This document shows positions 56,259 through 64,000 of a stretch of DNA of 64,000 bases, piece by piece (within the stretch, counting starts at the first letter, position 1; the number at the start of each line of letters is the position of its first letter). The stretch lies in the NCBI GenBank assembly GCA_038030265.1, contig CM075942.1, forward strand, positions 45,164,751 to 45,228,750. Reading direction: 5' to 3'. The translations under genes and the position numbers were made by a program. Under the pieces are notes generated by a model. The model saw nothing but the letters and a program-made list of their open reading frames with translations. It was not told the DNA's origin and searched no databases. This DNA is from Corythucha ciliata (taxonomy: Eukaryota; Arthropoda; Insecta; Hemiptera; Tingidae).

Positions 56259-59200
56259 TTTGAATTTGAATTTGAAGATTCACAGATTCGATGCCTTTCT
56301 GACGGCCATGAACTATGTATTCCGTTTTGAGTGGGGAAGGGTGTGAATTGCCCTCATACAGTAGTTAATTCTCTGGGTTTTTCAGTGCTAAAATTACCTT
56401 TACCGGAATAACAGACTCCCTTTTTGACTAAAGTCCCGCACTCTCAATCAGACTAATCTTTTATTCTTCTGAAACTCATTCAGTTCTTTCCATTTGTCCT
56501 GCTCGGATGGATGTGGGCCTCCTAAATAACTTTTTTGTTAATTGTGAGTGTCCGTGTCCTGTCTGCTCATAAATATCGATTTAGATCCCTCATCCTTTTT
56601 TTTCGTTTTTCTTTCCCTCTCACTGCTTTTTGACGAGGACTGTGGTTCAAAAGGGTATGCCGTCGGGGGGGGGGGGGGTATATGAATAGCAGTTGAGGAC
56701 AAAGGACAGTGCCGACCTATATCAAATGATATTTCCTCTCATCTTTCATTAGCATTGGGGTTTTGCTTATTAACGTTGTAAAAAGAGTATAAAATCAATT
56801 CGGAGTTCTTGAAAAAAAAAAAAATTGAAGCGTGTAACGAACGAACTGAAATAACCCAGCAGATGAGACAAAAGAATCACAAAAAAAGTGTAAAATCATA
56901 CTTCAATGAGGGCCACTGGCCGATTCTAATGAAAGGAATCTGTCTCATTAGCAAGGACTGCTTGGGGCTCTACATATAGACAAAATGCCGCTTGGTCATT
57001 TCAGTCATGAATGAATTTAGAACATACCGATAGCATTCTTCATTCTAATAAATTATTGAGTCAAGCACTGATAGCCAAAAATGACCATTTTTCTTGCGTA
57101 AACATAATTGATATTATCATTATCACTAATTACCATCATAGTACGCTATACTAAGCCCCTTTACCGAAATTCGAGGTTAGTGGCATTTTCCATTCTTTTT
57201 TTGGCAAAGAGCAAACCAGGTTTTTATTCTTCACAAAGTTTGTTTAAAGGGCAACGTATAACCTTATAGAGGCATTGTTTGCCTATCGTCATTACATTAT
57301 AAATTTCCTGTTTTTCTAAATGACATATTGTACTGTCGATGTCATAAATTACTCTGATTTACAGGGGGGTCTTACAATCTTTTATCAAAGAGGCTTTAAA
57401 TTTTATCTTTTTATACAAAATTAAGGACGGTGAAATGGGATATTGATTATCAATAAAGTAAATTAAAAATAAAATGGACAGGCAATCTAAATATTTTTGT
57501 TGAAATGGGATTACGAAAAAACTCCTGCAGAGTATGTACTCAAAACACGAAACGATGACACCAATTTCCTTTTTTTCAATCCTGTCAGTTAAAGCACTAA
57601 ATAAAAGGGAATCAAGCGAGGATTTAAACCTCTCTAACAATCCCGAGTTTTGCAATTTACGACTCGTTACACCCCTTTCCCATATAACACCACCTCGTTT
57701 CCAACTCTATTGCCTTCTCTGTGTACGCCGCCAAAAGCTGAACCTTCTCCATCTAATATTGCCACCTTGTTAGCTCTTCAGCCCACCCTTTTTCTTTGGT
57801 TTTCGACCGTGTGGTATATCTGCAAGGGATGAAAGGAAGGCGTCAGAGGACTAAAGAGGGTGGTTCGAAGAATAACCACAAATCAAAACTTGTCTTACCT
57901 CCGTTCGCTCTTTTCTTATAATTTATACGAATTAATTTACGGCTGAATTCATCATTTCAATAAAGATCTTGACTCCCACCCCCCCTATCATACAATCTTT
58001 AACTAACGACCGGCATTAATTAAAAGTAATATATTCACACCATTGGGGTTTTAAGATGGGATGGATGGGGGCAAATGCTGCTGATTTCCTGCTGATCAAC
58101 CGTGAAATTAATAATGTTTTAACAGTTACAATAGGAACCAACAGGTTTCGCACAGCCAAAGTAGGCGCGAAGGAAGAAGGGTGACGGTGAACAGGGGTTA
58201 TACTGAAGGGTGTGGAGGAAGTGGGTTACTGGGGGGGGGGGGTTATACTGAAGACAAAATTCACAGGGGACTGTTTTATTGAAATAACCGCGTCCAATTT
58301 GTCTTATTGTGTCATCTTCAAAAGTTTTGAAAACGAGAATCATCATTTAAGTGGTTCAAATTCATCCAAACTTTAAATTACTTTCGAGATTTTTTTTTCT
58401 TCTACTGGGAAGTCGGGGAATAGGACAAAGAAGATGGGTATACGGGTATAGAAAAGGAACTTAAACTTAACGAGTAATTACGCCAGGCTTTTCCCGAAAG
58501 GATTCAGAATAGAGAAACGGGCGTGGAAAAGAGAAGAATCTCCCTTTCATCCGGACGACGGGCCTTGGCTAATTGCCCTTATGCGAACAATACCGCAGGG
58601 ATCAGGAGGGGGGAAGGGAGTAAACTCAGTTGGGCAAACATAGAAGGCCCTTCAGTTCACTGTGTACGTCACGAACTAAGTTTAATTGACTGATTTCGAC
58701 TTTCTATACCCAACTCCCGAGGTAAAATAAGCTGAGAGATGGGGAGCATTGTTTGATATGGTTCGGCTGAAAATGCTAATCGCTGCGTGATGAGTCTGTT
58801 TACAATAAATAAACGCTAGAATAGCTCTGCCCAATTATAATGAACGAGATAGTTTTGAAAAATGATAAATTGTTCATAAAAATATGCCCTAAATGGTGCA
58901 AAATGTATTTTTCTACTTTTCAGAACTTTTAAACCGTTTTTATGGGCCATAGAAGTGCAGGAAAAACTGAACCCTCTCAAAAATGGCCCGCGAAAAGAAT
59001 AGAGACCCACAGAAAATGGCGGAATCCCTCCCCTTCACTTCCTTCGTATTTCCCTTTACTCGCCCAACACCGTCTGGCGAAAACCCCTTTGAGTGAAATC
59101 GACGAAAAAGGGACGTTCGGAAGGAAAAGTGTGGAATGAGTAATGGAGCAGGATTTAAGCCCAGTAATGGAAATAAAGAGAACTCCGCTGAATTCGAGAT

Positions 59201-60000
59201 AGGGTTCAGCCGCCCCCGATCCTCCTCCGCTTACAGGGTTTGATGGTAGGAGGAGGTGTACCCCTCCTGTGTTCCTCAACTGAACCTTGCAAACACACCG
59301 TCTTTTCTCATTCTGTCCCTCTTCTCCACTTTCGAGTAGAGGCAGACTGAATAAATTCCAGGAGTGGTCCCTCTGAAAAGAGCGTCGCTTCTAGTTGAGG
59401 TGATGGAATAATTCAATAATCGTTTAAATATTAGGGAAGTGGAACGGAGTGAAGGCAAAGTTTGGCTTATTTACGCTTCTATAATATTTATCCATTAATA
59501 CATTTTATCTCCCCTCCTCACTCTCACTCTTTTTTATGTCTCTCTTGACATAAAAAATGAAAATAAATCCGTTCACGGGTTTGCTCTCACTCAAACTCTC
59601 TACCTTACTTTTCTCGCTTAAATCACAAACCCTAATATTTCCTTGGTGTAAAGTTGTTTTAACAGGATTGATCGAGTGAGATCCACCAGAGAGCCTCTCA
59701 CAGCACGGGCTCTGATTTTTCCACGGCCATCTCGCCGAACCTGCAGATGCCTGTCCCAGACTTTCTCATTAAAGCTCGGCTTCGATGGGCAGCATGTCCA
59801 ACCCCAATCTATGCACCGGATGGACTAACCCTCTTTTGGGAGGTTTTTAACCGCACAAAGTGGGTAGTCAGGACCGGAAAGCTTAATCTATGCTTCTGCT
59901 CGGCAGATTAGTACCCCAAGCCCCAACCTCAAAGCTCGAGACCTCTCGAAAATTTGAACTTGGGAGCACGCGGCTGCTAGCGTGCACAGAACGCTATAAG
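56259..60000. other. No recognisable feature
   Basis: AT-rich unique sequence with G runs near 56,665 and 58,230 and a C run near 57,978. Short open frames only, without splice or domain support. Confidence 0.3.
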
Positions 60001-60004
60001 TCAG

Positions 60005-60330
60005 TACAGTGAAATTAGGTTTGAATGAGCTGATTCCACGAAATTGATTTTTTAATGGATCCACAGCATGGAATTTGTGTTTTTCAGGCAATGAAGTGGT
60101 TAGAGCTTCGGAAAATTGGTCTCGGAGGAAACCCGCGAAATTGTATGTTTGCGCGGTAGAGTCACGCAAAATTGGCTTTGAATGGGTCAAACCCCTGATC
60201 GTTTTTGAAACGATCAGGAACCCTGAAATTGCTCTTTACAATGGTCCAACAGCGGGAAAGTCGGTTTTTGAGGCGGCCAAACTAACCAAATCGCTTGTTA
60301 GTGCGAGCTATAGCCCGCCAAAATTGGGTT
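60005..60330 (+). repeat. Degenerate tandem array, type A (plus polarity)
   Basis: About 9 units such as CGAAATTGATTTTTTAATGG and GCAAAATTGGCTTTGAATGG with joints like GTCAAACCC. It starts the A-C-B (inverted) composite at 60.0-62.7 kb. Confidence 0.7.
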
Positions 60331-60344
60331 TTAATTAGCCAACC

Positions 60345-61110
60345 ATGCGATTTTCTCCCCACTCACAAGATTGAAGATAAAAATTGATACAAAGAATTGA
60401 AGATGAAAGTAGCTGCTAAATTGCGAGTTTCCTAGATAATTATCCTTGAAAGGCAAGTTTGGGGCCAGATTGTGACGTACCTGATTGTTTTCAGGTATAA
60501 ACAGAAGCGAAATCACGAAATAATTTTGCTTTTGAACCTGTGGTTAAATGACTAACCTGTGTCAAGTCAATAAACACAATGCTTAACACCCTTGCAATTG
60601 CAACATGGAGGCAAATAGCTGTGAAATAGCAAGTTTCGGGTTTCTTATTTTGATAAATTGCAAGTTTGGGGATAAATTACGAAATTGTAAGTGTTGGCCA
60701 AAGAATCGGGATTCAAAGGACAAAATAGCCGTAAAATTGCAACTTTCCAATCCTCGAAGTTGCCAGTTTCGGGTCCGTTTTGTTGAGGGGGGGGGGGCAC
60801 CTGGAAGCCCCAAAATGCCTCCAGAAACCGCGAAATTGCACAATTTCAGAATATTAGGCTTGTATTTTTTCTAGAAGGGTACATTAGCGCTTTTTCTCAA
60901 TTTTAGCCACGAAGTTGATTCCAGAAACCAAGAACCAGCTGGTTATGTCAATTTTAGCCGCAAAGTAGCCTCTGTGGGGATCGCGTATTTGCTCTCGTCC
61001 TTAATTTCAAGCGGCGAAACGGCTCTATAAACTGTGGAATCAGCAAATGTTATCAATTTTAAACATATTATCCTAAATAGGTAACTAGCGTTCTATCTCA
61101 CGAAGACTCA
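60345..61110 (+). repeat. Degenerate tandem array, type C
   Basis: Units built on AAATTGCAAGTTTSGGG and ATTTTAGCCGCGAAGTTG words, at less regular spacing (30-45 bp). A transition zone between the A and B arrays on either side. Related words occur at 37.66-38.05 kb. Confidence 0.5.
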
Positions 61111-61119
61111 AGACGTGAA

Positions 61120-62680
61120 ATTTCGATGCCAACACTTTTAGGGTGCGAATAGCCAGTCGAGCCCTTTTATAGTGCCAGCGAGCCAGCAGAGGAAGTATTG
61201 CAGTAACCAACAGGGAGGCGGGGAGTCAATCTGTTGGTAAGGTCCTATTGGGTGCTGAATGACCAGCTCATCGATTTTAGGGCGCGAGTAGTCAATTACG
61301 ATCATTTAAGGGCGTGAACGGCAAGTTTTGCCCTTTTTTCCGGCTCAGCAAGTCAACTGGGGCACTTAAATGGCATGAATCGTGAGTTACTTTATCTCCA
61401 TGGCACAAAGGATCGTCAGTTTGGCTGATTTTACGTCGCGAAGTTGAGCCATTTTTAAGGCGCGAATGCTTAATTTGGCCATTTCTGAAGCACGAATGGT
61501 AAATTTCGCTATTTCCCTCGCGGTCCGCTTAACCCTTTTTGAGAGCGTGATTATCCATTCAATCGATTTTATGCTCGAAAGTAGTCAGTTTAGTAGCCAT
61601 TTTGGAGGCGCGAATCGTCATTCTGTGGCCTCTGTAGCGCACGAGCAGCGTGCGCGTGAAGGGTGAGAGCGTGACCATCCAGTATTGCTATTTTCACGAA
61701 TGTTAAGACATTTCAAAGGCGTGAAGGCTCAGTTTAGCCATTTTTCGCGTACAAATGGTCGCGAGTTTGCCAGTTTCAGGAATGGAATAATCTGTTTATG
61801 CGGACCTTTTCAAAGCACTAATTGTTGGTTTAACCATTTATAGGCCTCATTGAGTCACCTTTGCCAATTTTAAGGCGTCAAAAGCCAGCTTTGCCATTTT
61901 AGCGGCGCAGACTGTCAGTATGTTTGTGAGAAGTCAGTTTGATACTCTCAGGGCTCGAATCCGTATTTTTAGTCAATTGTTGGGTATGCACTCACTTAAG
62001 CCATTTTCAAGGCACGAATCGTCTGTTTGTAGTTCATACAGTCAGTTTTGGTGTAATTTAAAAGGCACGAATATCAAGCCAATGCACACTTAGGCCATTC
62101 TTGGCGCTCGAATGGTTATAATTTTGCCATTTTCAAGGTAAGAATAATCTTTTTACGCATTTTCAGGTTACTAATCAGTTTAGTCATTTTTAGGGTGCAT
62201 AGAGGAAGTTTGGCCATACTTGTAGCGAGAATTTCCAGTTCGACTATTTTTAGCGCACTTATAGTCAGCTTCAGCCATCTTCAAGGTGTGAGTCGTCAGC
62301 TTGGCCATTTTAGGCGCGAAAAGACAGTATTTAGCAGTTTTTAGGACGCCAAGTCCACCAACCCACAGCAGCGAATGGCTTAGTATTGGCCATTTTTGGC
62401 GTACGAATGGTCGATTTAGCCGTTTTCAGAGCGGGAATCATGATCTTTTCAACCATTTGCAGGCCGCACGAATCGTCAGTTTAACTATTTTTAGAGTGGG
62501 GGGGAGTCAGTTAGGCAATTTTTAGAGCGGCAAACGCAATTTTCACTATTTTTAGGGAGCAAATAGTCAGTTTAGCCATTTAAAGGCGTAATTCGCGAGT
62601 TTTGCCATTTTGGGGCGCAAGTATAGTCTGTTCAACTGTTTTTATAGAGGGAATAGCAAGTTTAGCCATTTTCAGCAGAG
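61120..62680 (-). repeat. Degenerate tandem array, type B (minus polarity), longest array
   Basis: About 45 units on the plus strand of the form GCGAATAGTCAGTTTAGCCATTTTTAGG split over roughly 32 bp. It is the reverse complement of the arrays at 10.6 and 29.8 kb. Conserved words are GTCAGTTTAGCCATTTT and AGGCGCGAAT. At 1.56 kb this is the longest tandem block in the window. Confidence 0.8.
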
Positions 62681-63089
62681 CGAAGCACACAATTTCTTAA
62701 GCTCCTCCCTTCAGGAAATCCTAAGTCTGCGTCAAGTCGAATCGGTCCAATTAAAAGGGAGTCAACGTGTGTAAAGTTCCCCAGTGCCTCTCAAATCAAC
62801 TCATCCGAGTCTTGGGTTCGAAAGTTTGAAACATCCAGTGCAAGTCTATTGACTTTGGTGGCGATGAGTCGCTCGCTCCTGAACGAAGTCAGACCACTCC
62901 AGACAATAAATAATTAAAATAAAAAATAAAATTAAATTAAAAAAAAAAATAGCTTGGGTAGACGAAAGTGTGTATCAAGGAAATCTTGGAATCCTGTTTT
63001 CAAGTTTTGAAATCGATGTTTTCATTGAAAAATAGTTGTAGGTTTCACTTGAATCGAGACCAAATTCAAGTGTAATCACATAAACTATT
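62681..63089. other. Unique sequence, gene 3' flank
   Basis: Lies between the B array and the minus-strand gene's poly(A) signal. A/T-rich with an A/AT tract near 62,900-62,950. Nothing else recognised. Confidence 0.35.
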
Positions 63090-63095
63090 TTTATT
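63090..63095 (-). terminator. Poly(A) signal AATAAA
   Basis: AATAAA on the minus strand, 68 bases after the stop of the three-exon gene. A second AATAAA at 63,276-63,281 lies inside intron 2 and would serve the unspliced alternative end. Confidence 0.5.
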
Positions 63096-63163
63096 TTCAG
63101 TACAATCATGTCCATGGACCTGTTTAAGTTACTTAAAAAAATACGTATTTAATAGTTGAACAC

Positions 63164-63247
63164 TTAGCCTTTCCTGATAGGCTGATTCCTAAGTCTTTTA
63201 ACCAAAGCTCTCACGCTCATAACGAGATTAGTGGTTATTCGTGAAAC
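63164..63247 (-). CDS. Last exon of an unidentified gene
   Basis: After CTTTGGCTCATCAG (AG at 63,249-63,248) there are 27 codons in phase 0 (VSRITTNLVMSVRALVK ... RKG) and a TAA ending at 63,164. The peptide continues the basic, helix-like character of the previous exon. Intron 2 is 110 bp (63,357-63,248). The final residues are strongly basic (KRLRNQPIRKG). Confidence 0.6.
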   Translation of the reverse strand, partial: VSRITTNLVMSVRALVKRLRNQPIRKG

Positions 63248-63357
63248 CTGATGAGCCAAAGACGCATTTTTCATCTTTATTGATAATAAAATAATTTAAT
63301 GAGAACATTGAAAGTTATTTGCAAATGGGAAGGTGTACCTACTGGCTGTTTTATTAC

Positions 63358-63639
63358 CTCCATTAAATTTTTCTTGAATTTGACCAGTTCGTTCACTGTT
63401 CTTTTCACGTGTCCTCGAATGGTCGTATTCGCATCTGCGATTCTATTAAGTAATTTATTTGCCACTTTTGACGACAGAACGGCAAAGCTATTTGCAGCCG
63501 TAGCCCCATGACTAGTCACCATTTTTGGTATGTAAGGTTTCTTATACTTAAATTTTTGCGCTATGTTTGCCAAAGTCCGATTCCAAGACCTAAGGTAGTG
63601 TTCATCGGATTCAGAGGATTTCCCCCCGCAACTTGTAAC
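63358..63639 (-). CDS. Internal exon of an unidentified gene
   Basis: This interval is 282 bp and encodes 94 codons without a stop. It is bounded by TTTTTTTTGTTACCTGTAG (AG at 63,641-63,640) and a GAG/GTAATA donor (GT at 63,357-63,356). An in-frame TAG just upstream of the first codon means it must begin by splicing. The peptide starts VTSCGGKSSESDEHY, then has NRTLANIAQKFKYKKPYIPK, then a probable amphipathic helical region (SSKVANKLLNRIADAN, TVNELVKFKKNLME). No family was recognised. If intron 2 were retained, the protein would end 27 residues later at a TAA inside an AATAAA (63,277). Confidence 0.65.
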
Positions 63640-63754
63640 CTACAGGTAACAAAAAAAATAGACATTTTTTGTTTCTCACGACAGAAAATACTTGATTCTA
63701 ATACAATTACAGTCCAGCAGCGCTTATTGTTAGATTGCCAGGTATAGGCGTCAC

Positions 63755-63907
63755 CATCTTGCCACATCCATTCCCATTCCCCATTGCCACTTCCCATCGT
63801 GCCTTGAAGGTTCCCAAAAGTGGGTGGGGGTCGAAGCCCCCCCCCCCCATGTATGCTTCTGGCATGTCACTATAAACGCCGCTGGACAATAGCTCCTCGT
63901 ATCTAAA
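63755..63907 (-). CDS. Upstream exon of the same gene (borders uncertain)
   Basis: Between TAAAAG (AG at 63,909-63,908) and ATG/GTGACG (GT at 63,754-63,753) there are 153 bp, exactly 51 codons, again phase 0 to phase 0. They include YEELLSSGVYSDMPEAYMGG and PHPLLGTFKARWEVAMG. Both splice sites are weak. An alternative donor, ACT/GTAATT at 63,711, fits the next exon only in another frame (QDGDAYTWQSNNKR), which would need a one- or two-base change in the run of 12 C at 63,837-63,848. Earlier exons lie beyond the window edge. Confidence 0.4.
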
Positions 63908-64000
63908 CTTTTACTTACTGAGCATTTTATAGAATCATACAAATCCGACCCAAACCACTATAGGGAAATAAGGGTGAGACATAACAATATTGATTAAAAT

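Overview
This is a gene-poor, repeat-rich piece of a eukaryotic nuclear genome. The longest open frame that can be believed is a 236-residue retrotransposon Gag. Introns with GT/AG borders can be proposed, and poly(A) signals, homopolymer tracts, MITEs, a LINE tail, a Ty3/gypsy remnant and IS630/Tc1-mariner elements are all present. Nothing bacterial, plastid or mitochondrial is seen. The transposase and retroelement types point to an invertebrate, most likely an arthropod. The species cannot be named from the sequence.

Host coding sequence is almost confined to the two edges. At the right edge (63,164-63,907, minus strand) there is a convincing 3' end of a gene: three exons whose introns are all phase 0, a stop, and an AATAAA 68 bases later. 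At the left edge a strong pyrimidine tract and AG is followed by a 12-codon terminal exon and a 3' UTR with AATAAA. A 76-bp exon-like interval at 24,510-24,585 and a few weaker candidates are listed with low confidence.

The most characteristic content is a set of degenerate tandem arrays with units of about 28-35 bp. I name three kinds. A has core GCAAAATTGGTTTTTTGAG. B has core CTAAAAATGGCTAAACTGAC. C has core ATTTTAGCCGCGAAGTTG. They are not scattered at random: at 10.6-13.1, 29.8-31.2 and 60.0-62.7 kb a B array and an A array of opposite polarity lie 0.6-0.8 kb apart in the same relative order, and C lies between them or next to A. This looks like one composite repeat present at least three times, plus solo A arrays at 6.0, 19.0, 23.8-25.4 and 33.5 kb.

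The 46-56 kb region is a stack of inverted-repeat transposons. A 411-bp MITE (47,019-47,429) is followed by two mariner-type elements inserted end to end (47,997-49,973 and 49,978-52,402, joined by TATA). The first is almost wholly a palindrome built from two mirrored 3' halves. The second has 0.57-kb arms and a decayed transposase. Both sit inside an older diverged inverted repeat. A third element (53,161-56,258) has 0.57-kb arms and no recognisable transposase.

Elsewhere there are PIF/Harbinger-like MITEs with TTA/TAA flanks, two further MITE families each present twice, a 5'-truncated LINE with a 52-nt tail (28,982-29,690), a frameshifted Ty3/gypsy remnant (31.4-33.4 kb), a 25-bp minisatellite, a cluster of GTCCG hairpins at 43.1-43.3 kb, and dispersed repeats (D, E, F) shared between the 0.6-2.1 kb and 41-47 kb regions. 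Repeat F carries a motif that resembles part of a hammerhead ribozyme core. The remaining stretches are AT-rich unique sequence in which I see no feature.
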